This document shows positions 51,097 through 59,379 of a stretch of DNA of 64,000 nt, one piece after another (position 1 is the stretch's first letter; the number at the start of each line of letters is the position of its first letter). Below the pieces are notes generated by a model. The model was not told the origin of the DNA. It worked only from the letters and a program-made list of their open reading frames with translations, and made no database searches. Both the position numbers and the translations under genes were made by a program. The stretch is from Alphaproteobacteria bacterium (GTDB taxonomy: Bacteria; Pseudomonadota; Alphaproteobacteria; Micropepsales; Micropepsaceae), in contig JANXXU010000048.1 of NCBI GenBank assembly GCA_025350465.1, positions 248,001-312,000 of the forward strand, written 5' to 3'.

Positions 51097-52385
51097 CCTC
51101 GCCACTGCGCATAGGGATCGCCGGGCTCGGCACCGTCGGCGCGGCGGTGGCGCGCATTGTCGTTGAGCAAGGAGAGGCGCTCGCCTCGCGTTGCGGCCGG
51201 CCGCTGGTTCTTGCCGCCGTCAGCTCCCGGGATCACGCGAAAGATCGCGGTGTTTCGCTCGAAGGCGCCGTTTGGTTTCCCGACCTGGTAAAGCTCGCGC
51301 GATCCGCGTCGATCGATGTGTTCGTCGAGTTGATCGGCGGCGAAGGAGATCCGGCGCGGGCGGCCGTATCCGCCGCGCTCGGCCGCGCCTTGCCCGTGGT
51401 TACCGCGAACAAGGCTCTGCTCGCGCACCACGGCGTCGAGTTGGCATTGATGGCCGAGGAGCAGCGCGTCTCATTGAATTTTGAAGGCGCCGTTGCGGGC
51501 GGTATCCCGATCATCAAGGCGCTGCGCGAAGGGCTCGCCGCCAACAAGTTGGCGCGCGTCTACGGGATCCTGAACGGCACCTGCAATTACATCCTGACGA
51601 CGATGGAAGCGTCGGGCCGCAAGTTTGCCGACGTCCTCGCCGAGGCGCAAAGATTGGGCTACGCCGAAGCCGATCCGACCTTCGATATCGGCGGCATGGA
51701 CACGGCGCACAAGCTTGCGCTGCTCGCCGCTGTTGCCTTCGGCAACGCGCCGGCGCTCGACGGGATTCATGTCGAGGGCATCGCACGCATTACGCCCCAC
51801 GATATCGTCTTCGCGCGCGAGTTCGGCTTTCGCATCAAACTGCTTGGTGTCGCGACGAGATCCGACGGCGGCATAGAATTGCGCGTTCATCCGGCGATGG
51901 TGCCGCTCGGCACGCCGCTGGCCGATGTCGACGGCGTCTACAACGCTGTCGTCGCCGAAGGCGACCTCGTGGGCAAATCGGTCTACGAGGGCCGCGGCGC
52001 CGGGGCAGGGCCGACCGCTTCGGCGGTGATCTCCGACATTCTCGATATTGCGCGCGGCCAACAGCTGTCGACCTTCGGCACGCCGGCAGTCAAATTGAAA
52101 CGGCCCGTTATCGTACCGATGGGCGATCACCTGGGTCCCTGTTACTTGCGCTTCACCGTGATCGATAGACCTGGCGTCATTGCCGTGATTTCGCGTTGTT
52201 TGGCCGACCAGGCCATCTCGATCGAAAGCATGCTGCAACGAAGCCGCGCGCCCGGCGAAGCCGTGCCGGTCGTCTTCATCACGCACGAAGCGCGCGAAGC
52301 CGAACTTGCCAAAGCGCTCCAAGCCATCGTCGCCGCCGGCGTCGTCACCGAAGAACCGTGCATGATCCGCATGGAGCGATTTTAG
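51093..52385 (+). CDS. hom: Homoserine dehydrogenase
   Basis: This enzyme reduces aspartate semialdehyde to homoserine, leading to threonine and methionine. The 430-residue protein has the NAD(P)-binding start IGIAGLGTVGAAVARIV, VTANKALLAHHG, FEGAVAGGIPIIKALREGLA, the catalytic GILNGTCNYILTTME and YAEADPTFDIGGMDTAHKLA. A C-terminal ACT domain (about 350-428; YLRFTVIDRPGVIAVISR) gives feedback control by threonine in relatives. The ATG overlaps the aminotransferase stop. Confidence 0.96.
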   Translation: MTSPLRIGIAGLGTVGAAVARIVVEQGEALASRCGRPLVLAAVSSRDHAKDRGVSLEGAVWFPDLVKLARSASIDVFVELIGGEGDPARAAVSAALGRALPVVTANKALLAHHGVELALMAEEQRVSLNFEGAVAGGIPIIKALREGLAANKLARVYGILNGTCNYILTTMEASGRKFADVLAEAQRLGYAEADPTFDIGGMDTAHKLALLAAVAFGNAPALDGIHVEGIARITPHDIVFAREFGFRIKLLGVATRSDGGIELRVHPAMVPLGTPLADVDGVYNAVVAEGDLVGKSVYEGRGAGAGPTASAVISDILDIARGQQLSTFGTPAVKLKRPVIVPMGDHLGPCYLRFTVIDRPGVIAVISRCLADQAISIESMLQRSRAPGEAVPVVFITHEAREAELAKALQAIVAAGVVTEEPCMIRMERF

Positions 52386-52405
52386 TAAACGAACGGGGAA
52401 ATGCA

Positions 52406-53401
52406 GTGGAAGAAGACAAGAACCACCACCATCATCAAGAACGCACGCACCAGCATCTCGAACGCATTCTGACGCTGGAGCTAGCGCGCGTCACCGAAGC
52501 GGCGGCGATTGCCGCCTCGCTTCAAGCGGGCAGGGGCGACGAGCATTCCGCCGACCAAGCAGCAGTCGACGCGATGCGCAAAGCGCTCAATACGCTCGAT
52601 ATCGACGGTACGGTGGTGATCGGCGAAGGTGAGCGCGACGAAGCGCCGATGCTCTATATCGGCGAGAAGGTGGGCACGGGCAAAGGGCCGCGCGTCGATA
52701 TCGCACTCGATCCGCTCGAAGGTACGACGCTCACGGCGAAAGCGATGGCCGATGCGCTGGCCGTCGTTGCGATCGCCGAGGGTGGGTCGCTGCTGCACGC
52801 GCCCGACACCTATATGGACAAGATCGCCATCGGCGGCGGCTACCCCGACGACATCGTCGACCTCGATGCCGACCCACGCGACAACATCATGGCGCTGGCG
52901 CGAGCCAAAGGCGTCAAGACGCGCGAGATTACGGCCTGCATCCTCGATCGCCCACGCCATACGCAGCTCATCGAAAAAGTGCGCGAGGCGGGCGCCGCCG
53001 TAAAGTTGATCTCAGACGGCGACATCGCCGGCGTCATGCACACGGCCGATCCCGACACGGGCATCGACATCTATATCGGCCAGGGCGGTGCGCCTGAGGG
53101 CGTTCTTGCGGCGGCGGCGCTGCGCTGTATCGGCGGACAGATCCAGGGCCGCCTCGTGTTTCGCACGGAAGACGAGCGCAAGCGTGCGCACCGCATCGGC
53201 ATCAGGGATCTCGCGCGCAAATATAAAACGCTCGATCTCGCCTCGGGCGACGTGATGTTTGCCGCGACGGGCGTGACCACGGGCTCCATGCTCGAGGGCA
53301 TCCGCCGGTTCGGCGATTATGTGTCGAGCCACACCATCGTCATGCGGTCGAAGACCGGAACGGTGCGCTGGATCAAAGCGCGTCACCGTGCCAAGCATTA
53401 G
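52406..53401 (+). CDS. glpX: Class II fructose-1,6-bisphosphatase GlpX with histidine-rich N-terminus
   Basis: GlpX removes the 1-phosphate of fructose 1,6-bisphosphate in gluconeogenesis. The 331-residue protein has LELARVTEAAAIAASLQAGR, VVIGEGERDEAPMLYIGEKV, the metal-binding DIALDPLEGTTLTAKAM, LKISDGDIAGV-like text (LISDGDIAGVMHT) and GGAPEGVLAAAALRCIGGQI. The start is GTG at 52406, eight bases behind a GGGGAA element. The resulting N-terminus is unusual, with six histidines in the first 17 residues (NHHHHQERTHQH). It lies between hom and recJ, as in several relatives. Confidence 0.94.
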   Translation: MEEDKNHHHHQERTHQHLERILTLELARVTEAAAIAASLQAGRGDEHSADQAAVDAMRKALNTLDIDGTVVIGEGERDEAPMLYIGEKVGTGKGPRVDIALDPLEGTTLTAKAMADALAVVAIAEGGSLLHAPDTYMDKIAIGGGYPDDIVDLDADPRDNIMALARAKGVKTREITACILDRPRHTQLIEKVREAGAAVKLISDGDIAGVMHTADPDTGIDIYIGQGGAPEGVLAAAALRCIGGQIQGRLVFRTEDERKRAHRIGIRDLARKYKTLDLASGDVMFAATGVTTGSMLEGIRRFGDYVSSHTIVMRSKTGTVRWIKARHRAKH

Positions 53402-53403
53402 GC

Positions 53404-55197
53404 ATGGCGCAACCGGCCGAGTCTCTGCCGCAGTCGCAATCGTTCCTGGGCGTCGTACGCTCGTTGACGGGACGTAATTGGATCGAGCGCGAGCATGATG
53501 CGCGCGACGCCATTGCCATTGCGCAACGGCTCGCGGCACCTGAAATCGTCGGTCGGCTGCTTGCGGCGCGGGGCGTGACCGCCGATGGGGCGCAGTCGTA
53601 TCTGGTCCCTTCCTTCAAGACCGACCTGCCGGATCCAAGCACCTTCCTGGACATGGACCGCGCGGCCGAGCGCCTCGCCGACGCCGTCGCCAATGGTGAA
53701 AACATCGCGGTCTTCGGCGACTACGACGTCGACGGCGCGACATCGTCGGCGCTGCTGATCCGTTTTTTTCGTGCGCTTGGTTGCGAGGCGCGCCTCTACA
53801 TCCCCGACCGCCTGAGTGAAGGATACGGGCCGACCGTCGCTGCTATGCGCAAGCTGGCAGACGAGGGAATGAAGGTCGTCATTACCGTCGATTGCGGGAC
53901 GCAGGCGCACGCGGCTCTTGGCGCGGCACGCGATGCGGGTCTCGACGTCATTGTGGCCGATCATCATCTGCCGGGTGAAACGCTTCCGCAAGCTTATGCG
54001 ATCGTCAATCCCAACCGCCTCGACGACCGTTCGGGCGCGGCTCAACTCGCGGCCGTGGGTGTCGCCTTTCTCCTCGCCATCGCCGTCAACCGCACCTTGC
54101 GCGGGCGCGGCTGGTTCGCGACGCGGGGCGAGCCCGATCTGCGCCAGTGGTTGGGCATCGTCGCGCTCGGCACGGTCGCCGACGTGGTGCCGCTCACCGG
54201 CGTCAACCGGCTTCTGGTTTGGCGTGGGATCGAAGCAATCGAAACGCATCCCCTCGCCGGCATCGCGGCATTAAAGCAAGTGGCGAATCTGAGCGCCAAG
54301 ATCGAGCCCTATCATCTGGGCTTCGTGTTGGGCCCGCGCGTGAATGCGGGTGGCCGCGTCGGGCAATGCGACCTGGGCGCGCGGTTGCTCTCGACCGACG
54401 ACCCGGGTGAGGCGCAAGCGATTGCCGTCGACCTTGATGCTCTGAACAAGCAGCGCCAAGAGATCGAAAAAGCGATCTGCGAAGAGGCGATCGCGCTCGT
54501 CGAAGGCGACGCGCGAATGCGCGAGGCACCGGTTCTTGTCGTCGCGCGCGAGGGCTGGCACCCCGGCGTCATCGGCATCGTCGCCAGCCGCCTAAAGGAT
54601 CGCTACCATCGCCCCACAATTGTCATCGCGCTCAATGACGGCGTCGGTAAGGGCTCGGGCCGTTCGGTGACGGGCGTCGATTTGGGCTCGGTCATCGTCG
54701 CCGCACGCGAACAAGACTTACTCGTCAACGGCGGCGGTCACGCCATGGCGGCTGGTTTGACCATCGCGCCCGAAAAGGTCGAGGCCTTCGCCGCCTTCAT
54801 GAGCGAGCGCATCGGCGCCAGCGGTTTGAATTCGCCGGAGGGTCGCGTCCTTGCTCTCGAAGGCGCGCTGCGTCTGGACGGCGCGACTGCGGAGCTTTGC
54901 GCGCTCGTGGCGAAGGTCGGCCCGTTCGGCGCCGGCAACCGTGAGCCGGTGTTCGTTTTTCCGGGCGTGCGTATCGTTCACGCGGCGACCGTGGGCGAGG
55001 GCCACGTGCGTTGCGTTCTCGGCGATGGCGTGGCGCGGCTCAACGGCATCGCGTTTCGTGCGCTCCAATCGCCTCTCGGCAAAGCCTTGCTCGAGGCCAA
55101 GGGTCGTCCGCTCCATGTCGCCGCCACACTCAAAACCGACGAATGGCAGGGCCAAACACGCGTCCAAGCGCAGATCGTCGATGCCGTGTTCGTCTAA
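53404..55197 (+). CDS. recJ: Single-stranded-DNA-specific exonuclease RecJ
   Basis: RecJ is a 5'-3' exonuclease in recombination and mismatch repair. The 597-residue protein contains the DHH phosphoesterase motifs NIAVFGDYDVDGATSSALLI, VITVDCGTQAHAAL, the DHH-type VIVADHHLPGE and IVNPNRLDD. The DHHA1 region has GSGRSVTGVDLGSVIVAARE with NGGGHAMAAGLTI, and the C-terminal OB fold has GPFGAGNREPVFVF. It starts two bases after glpX and ends the plus-strand block with a stem-loop behind it. Confidence 0.96.
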   Translation: MAQPAESLPQSQSFLGVVRSLTGRNWIEREHDARDAIAIAQRLAAPEIVGRLLAARGVTADGAQSYLVPSFKTDLPDPSTFLDMDRAAERLADAVANGENIAVFGDYDVDGATSSALLIRFFRALGCEARLYIPDRLSEGYGPTVAAMRKLADEGMKVVITVDCGTQAHAALGAARDAGLDVIVADHHLPGETLPQAYAIVNPNRLDDRSGAAQLAAVGVAFLLAIAVNRTLRGRGWFATRGEPDLRQWLGIVALGTVADVVPLTGVNRLLVWRGIEAIETHPLAGIAALKQVANLSAKIEPYHLGFVLGPRVNAGGRVGQCDLGARLLSTDDPGEAQAIAVDLDALNKQRQEIEKAICEEAIALVEGDARMREAPVLVVAREGWHPGVIGIVASRLKDRYHRPTIVIALNDGVGKGSGRSVTGVDLGSVIVAAREQDLLVNGGGHAMAAGLTIAPEKVEAFAAFMSERIGASGLNSPEGRVLALEGALRLDGATAELCALVAKVGPFGAGNREPVFVFPGVRIVHAATVGEGHVRCVLGDGVARLNGIAFRALQSPLGKALLEAKGRPLHVAATLKTDEWQGQTRVQAQIVDAVFV

Positions 55198-55212
55198 GCG
55201 GTGACAAAAATT

Positions 55213-55238
55213 GCCCCGCGCGTGGGTGCGCGCGGGGC
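55213..55238 (-). terminator. Terminator for the porin gene (also behind recJ)
   Basis: A perfect 10-bp stem GCCCCGCGCG (55213-55222) / CGCGCGGGGC (55229-55238) has a six-base loop. On the minus strand it is followed by AATTTTTGTC, a proper T-run, so it terminates the porin transcript. On the plus strand only weak support follows. Confidence 0.85.
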
Positions 55239-55270
55239 TGGTAGGGAGAGGTCACTCTCGTCAGGCACTG

Positions 55271-56821
55271 CTACAAAGCAAACGCGACCCGGGTTCCGAA
55301 GATGTTGAGCGTCTGGCCGGCCTGGTTGTTCACACCGGCGCTCGTCTTCAACACGTCAAAATCGACATGGGAGTAGTCGAACTGCATTTTCAAATTGTTG
55401 TTGAGGTACCAGTTCACACCGAGAGTGGCGATCTGCTGGTCCCCGCCACGAATGCCCCAAGCAGGCGCATCACACGCCGGACTGGCCCCCACGCAACCGT
55501 CCTGCCAATTCAGGTCGAGTTCGCTGTATCGGGCTGCAACTTCCCAGGCGCCCCAACCGCCGCCCCACGCGAAGGGATGATCGGGCTTTGGCGAGCCCCA
55601 CGAGCCATGACCCGCGTCATACCCTTTGCTTTCGCCGGTGATGACCCAACTGCCGTTCACATACCAGCCATGGAAATTTGGGTTGTGCCCGACAAAACCG
55701 CCGAAGCCGCCGTCGGAGGCGTGCACCGTCCAATTGTAGTATTCGCCGGAGACGAAGAAGTTCTTCCAATTCGCGCCGCCTTCCACACCCCACAGGTTGG
55801 CAGAGTCAGCTTTGATGCTTGGGGTAGCGGCCAGCTTCGTGCTGTCCATCCGGGCCTCAGGGAAATCACTAAAGCTGATTGACTCGCTTCCTGGCGCACT
55901 TTGTTGGAAACGGAAGTCGTGCGAGGCGTCAACGCCCACTTGGACATTGGTGTCGGGGTCCGAATAGACGCGATCGACGAGGCGGCCCAGAATTTGAGTC
56001 TGTTCGTCGTTACGACCGCCGGCCGTGCCGTGGTCTATGCCGGTGCGTCCGCCGGTAAAGGCACTCGTCGCGATGAGATTGTCGCCCGAATAAAACATGC
56101 CGGCTTTCTGGAACGTCGCTTCAATCCCGTGACGCGCATCATCGCCACCGAAGCTGCCGATCGTGACGACATCCACCGAGGCGCGCTCGAGGAACAGCAA
56201 ATCCGCCGACGATGTTGAGTCTTCCAAGGTAAAGAGTGGTTCGATTGCACCGACGTTGAGCCTAAAATTGGGAATGCCGCGATAGGCGATGCGAGCGATG
56301 TTGATCAGACGATTGCCACCTGTCGTCGAGTTCGCATTGGCGTTCTCGACGCCGTCACCGCCGAGCTGAATGCGCAGTTCGTACTCGAAGTCGGTGAAGA
56401 ACTTGCCTTCCAGGCCAAAATAGACGCGCCGGAACGACGAGCCGTTGCCCCAATCGTGCGTCGAACCCAATGGATCGTGGTCGCCGACTTTTTGGAAATA
56501 GTTGATGTCGTCGAAGTGCACGCGAGCGCGCAGGCACGCCTGAAATGAATTGTCCGCCGTGTTGAAGCATGGCCGACCATTCGCCAAGGTGACCGGCGTC
56601 TTTTCTAGTTTGAGCAGGCGGGATTGTTCCTGCACGGCAGCGTCCTGATTGGCGCGCTGCTCATCGGCCGACTGCTGCTCGAGGCGATCGAGGCGCGCCT
56701 TCAGCTCTTGAATTTCCGCATCCCGCGAATCCTTCGCGGTGCGTCCGCCGGCTTCCGCCGTCCCCGCGAACGCAAAAACCGCGACCACGGCTGTGGTCGC
56801 CAAGAGAATCTTCTTCCGCAT
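55271..56821 (-). CDS. Phosphate-selective porin (OprP/OprO type)
   Basis: The 516-residue outer-membrane protein has a signal peptide (KKILLATTAVVAVFAFAG, cleavage near Ala24). A short coiled coil (about 33-60, DAEIQELKARLDRLEQQSAD) and a beta-barrel with alternating strands follow, ending in the aromatic-hydrophobic FGTRVAFAL. RVYFGLEGKFFTDFEYELRI, GAIEPLFTLEDSTSSADLLF and WYLNNNLKMQFDYSHVDFD are typical of the OprP/OprO group. A Pho box lies 126 bases upstream of the start and pst genes are 5 kb away, supporting phosphate or pyrophosphate uptake. The ATG at 56821 gives the signal peptide. Confidence 0.9.
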   Translation of the reverse strand: MRKKILLATTAVVAVFAFAGTAEAGGRTAKDSRDAEIQELKARLDRLEQQSADEQRANQDAAVQEQSRLLKLEKTPVTLANGRPCFNTADNSFQACLRARVHFDDINYFQKVGDHDPLGSTHDWGNGSSFRRVYFGLEGKFFTDFEYELRIQLGGDGVENANANSTTGGNRLINIARIAYRGIPNFRLNVGAIEPLFTLEDSTSSADLLFLERASVDVVTIGSFGGDDARHGIEATFQKAGMFYSGDNLIATSAFTGGRTGIDHGTAGGRNDEQTQILGRLVDRVYSDPDTNVQVGVDASHDFRFQQSAPGSESISFSDFPEARMDSTKLAATPSIKADSANLWGVEGGANWKNFFVSGEYYNWTVHASDGGFGGFVGHNPNFHGWYVNGSWVITGESKGYDAGHGSWGSPKPDHPFAWGGGWGAWEVAARYSELDLNWQDGCVGASPACDAPAWGIRGGDQQIATLGVNWYLNNNLKMQFDYSHVDFDVLKTSAGVNNQAGQTLNIFGTRVAFAL

Positions 56822-56946
56822 GATTTCTACCCCTGAGTTATCCAAACTCAGGGAGCACGCCCGCACTCGTGACGATCTGCTGTTCCAGCAGCGGTCCCCA
56901 GTCCAAGCGGCCCCCAAGCCATCGCGGCGCATCCTGGGCGGGCCTT

Positions 56947-56964
56947 ATGACAGGTAGATGACGA
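56947..56964 (-). promoter_or_regulatory. Pho box in front of the porin gene
   Basis: On the minus strand the sequence reads TCGTCAT-CTAC-CTGTCAT. The PhoB consensus is two CTGTCAT direct repeats separated by four bases: the first repeat matches in five of seven positions and the second in all seven. Spacing to the porin ATG (126 bases) is reasonable for an upstream activator site. No other convincing Pho box was found in the window. Confidence 0.8.
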
Positions 56965-57105
56965 TGCTGTGTCGCTTAAGTGTCCGGGCTGTCCTGTTGC
57001 GGCATGACAACATGAGGATCCAGCGCGTCATCTTGGAGTCCGACATCTTGTCTCAAGCCGCGCGCCAAAATCTTGCGAGGCTGCATAAGGCGTCGCCCGA
57101 AAAAT

Positions 57106-57453
57106 TCATCCACAGATCAGTCTTCGCAGCGGGTCGTCCGAGCCTAGGTCAGGCAGGTGACGGGTTTGATTGTCGAGCATCGGCAGCATCATGACGCGCT
57201 TGCCGCTGACGCAATTGAGAAGTTCGATCGCGAGATCGTCGGTTGCTGTGGAAGCCGCACCACTATCGGTGTCGGTGCCGAGGCTGACGTCGAAGCGAAC
57301 AACGTCATCGTCGTGTTTGCGGCTGGAGAGATCGATCCATTGATTGGGCTGATCGGGATTGCGCACCCACTCGGCGGCCCACAGTGAAGTAGGGATCAGC
57401 GCGCCGACGACAGAAGCAAAGACAATTCGATGCAGAGTGCGCGCGTTCACCAA
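57106..57453 (-). CDS. Secreted surface-adhesin-E-like protein, 115 aa
   Basis: The product has a signal peptide (IVFASVVGALIPTSLWAA, cleavage near Ala27). A small beta-rich domain follows: EWVRNPDQPNQWIDLSSRKH, then DDVVRFDVSLGTD, a lone LLNCVSGKRVMMLPM, and a second Cys near the end (RRLICG). The Trp/Asp-rich strand pattern followed by a Cys resembles the surface-adhesin protein E domain. It lies upstream of the porin on the same strand but the Pho box separates them. Function is unknown. Confidence 0.65.
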   Translation of the reverse strand: MVNARTLHRIVFASVVGALIPTSLWAAEWVRNPDQPNQWIDLSSRKHDDDVVRFDVSLGTDTDSGAASTATDDLAIELLNCVSGKRVMMLPMLDNQTRHLPDLGSDDPLRRLICG

Positions 57454-57543
57454 GTGTTTTTTCCTATATGTTGAATTTTCAATCCGCCCGACAGGTTAAA
57501 GCGTAACCGTGCGGGCTGAAAAGCCACGCATGACGACAGTTTT

Positions 57544-58980
57544 GTGTCGTTTACGATGGTGCGTGCTGGCGGATCGTCGGGCGTGATGCTATCGCGATTG
57601 CCGCCGAATTCGGTGGGGTGGGTGAGAATCTTGGAACTGGACCAAAGCGAACGGCGAAGCGTGTTTCTGGCGCTCGCCGCCCTCTTCGCGAATGCCTATC
57701 TGATTGCGTTCGCGGCTGACGCCGGTGTGTCGCTGGCTGACGAGTTTCTCAAGCTCGGAGGGGCTAGCTCCCTCGGCGACTTTCGGGAAGCCATCGCCGG
57801 GCTCGTCGTGCTCGACTCGCTGGCGATGCTGTTCGTTTGCGCCTTCGTCCCCCATTTGCCCAAGTACATCTTCCTGCCGCTCGTCTTCTTCGACTTTTGG
57901 GTGTCGTTCGGTGCCCCGCCACTTACTTTTTCCGATCCCTCGACTTCCCTTGGCCTTTCGGCCGCACAAGCGGCACTCATCGCAAGCGCATTCGCGATCA
58001 ACAGATTCGCGTTCGGAAGCTGGTTCCTGACTGCGCGCGCGTTGCCGCGCAAACATCGGCTGGTGCTGCGCACGATCATTTCGCTTGCCGTCGTCGGGTT
58101 GGTGATGCCCGTTCTTGGCGTGGGTTTGCTGCTCTACGCCTTCGGTTCGATGGTCGAAAAGCAGACCGGCGGCTATTTGCAATTCACCTCAGCCGGCATC
58201 GAGGTTCGCGAAACGATCCTGCGCAAGGGCGATAAGACCGTGCGGCTCATCGGCATGGTGCACGTCGGCGAGCCGAGCTTCTACGAAGCGCTCAACAACA
58301 GCTTTCCGCCTGACGGCCTCGTCCTGGCGGAAGGCGTCACCGATCGCGAAGGCCGGCTCGCCGGCAGTTTTTCATACAAGGGCCTTGCAGAGGTACTGGG
58401 GCTGAAAGTGCAGCCGCAATTCGGGCAACCGGCGAACGGCGCGGCCGACAGAAAGCCGCCGACCGTCCCGGCCAAACCCGAACAACCCGCGCCGAGCAAG
58501 CAAGAGGCGCATGAGAGTATCTCAATCCCGGCGACACCAGGACATCCGCGGATAATTTATGCAGATGCAGACGTATCCGACTTCTCGCCGACAACAATTC
58601 GATTTCTCGGGAAGGTCGGCGAACTCTACGGCAGCTCGAGCTTCAGCGAGCTGCTCGCCCGCCTCAACGCTATCGGCAAGGCGTTTACCGACGCCGATCT
58701 GAAAGCCGTGTTCGAGGACATTCTCTACAAACGCAATACGCGCGTGCTCGCCGAATTCGACAAGCGCATTCTTGAATACGACACGATTGTCATGCCGTGG
58801 GGCGCTCAGCATTTGCCGGGCCTCGAAGCCGCGATGCGCGCGCGGGGATTCAACATCGAGTCCCAGCGGATGCTGCCGCTGGCGCGCTATCAAACGATCA
58901 TCGATCGGCTGATGCAGCTGACGCGCAGGCCTCAATCGGGTACTTCTTTTTGGTATCGCCAGAAGATATGGATCGGCTGA
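57544..58980 (+). CDS. Membrane-anchored TraB/TIKI-family protein
   Basis: The 478-residue product joins an N-terminal membrane region (about 40-205, four to five hydrophobic segments such as VFLALAALFANAYLIAFAAD and IFLPLVFFDFWVSFGAPPL) to a soluble TraB/TIKI domain. The hallmark GxxH motifs are present: RLIGMVHVGEPSFYEALN (Gly237, His240) with Glu263 in LVLAEGV, the RN position KRNTRVLAEFDKRI (397-398), and the second GxxH, MPWGAQHLPGL (Gly420, His423). A Pro-rich insertion (about 295-335) separates the halves. TIKI relatives are metalloproteases; TraB/PrgY are pheromone inhibitors. Activity here is unproven. The start is uncertain: 57544, 57583 (ATG) or 57622 (GTG). Confidence 0.82.
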   Translation: MSFTMVRAGGSSGVMLSRLPPNSVGWVRILELDQSERRSVFLALAALFANAYLIAFAADAGVSLADEFLKLGGASSLGDFREAIAGLVVLDSLAMLFVCAFVPHLPKYIFLPLVFFDFWVSFGAPPLTFSDPSTSLGLSAAQAALIASAFAINRFAFGSWFLTARALPRKHRLVLRTIISLAVVGLVMPVLGVGLLLYAFGSMVEKQTGGYLQFTSAGIEVRETILRKGDKTVRLIGMVHVGEPSFYEALNNSFPPDGLVLAEGVTDREGRLAGSFSYKGLAEVLGLKVQPQFGQPANGAADRKPPTVPAKPEQPAPSKQEAHESISIPATPGHPRIIYADADVSDFSPTTIRFLGKVGELYGSSSFSELLARLNAIGKAFTDADLKAVFEDILYKRNTRVLAEFDKRILEYDTIVMPWGAQHLPGLEAAMRARGFNIESQRMLPLARYQTIIDRLMQLTRRPQSGTSFWYRQKIWIG

Positions 58981-59183
58981 GACGCCGTCCTGCGCCCGAC
59001 AAAGGCGAGATAGGCGCCATAGAGCGTGATGGCCGCCGACGTGTAATTGTGAAAAGTCTGCAAGGCGCCGCACGGCAGTGCTGTCGCGTACAATCCGTAA
59101 ATTGTGCCCGCCGCAGCGAGGATCGAACCCCACACGCCGCGCGACCGGTACCAAGCCTTTGTCCAGACGAGTTTCGTCGACAC
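58932..59183 (-). CDS. Small two-helix membrane protein, 83 aa, antisense overlap with TraB/TIKI gene
   Basis: A GTG start (59183) after a GGGAG element gives STKLVWTKAWYRSRGVWGSI, then LAAAGTIYGLYATALPC, SAAITLYGAYLAFVGRRTAS and a short tail. The two hydrophobic helices and the closing YGAYLAFVGRRTASQPI resemble the small holin-like or DUF-type membrane proteins that have a G-R-x-x-A/T-K/Q-P-I end. The 3' part overlaps the end of the opposite TraB/TIKI gene by 49 bases. It is easily missed because the frame is open far upstream. Function is unknown. Confidence 0.65.
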   Translation of the reverse strand: MSTKLVWTKAWYRSRGVWGSILAAAGTIYGLYATALPCGALQTFHNYTSAAITLYGAYLAFVGRRTASQPIHIFWRYQKEVPD

Positions 59184-59379
59184 GCGTTGCTCCCTCGGGC
59201 CACCGGGCCGGTATGCCTTAAGTGGGGAGGCGTTGTGACGCTTTCGCTTCACCAACGTGGCGCGTTTCCAACGGCCGTGCGCCAGTGATTGCCGCCATCT
59301 TGCGAATGCGGGTGCGGAGTGGGACAAGGCGGCTCGCGCGTTCTGAGCCAAACCGCGACGCCGATCCGGAGATACCAGC

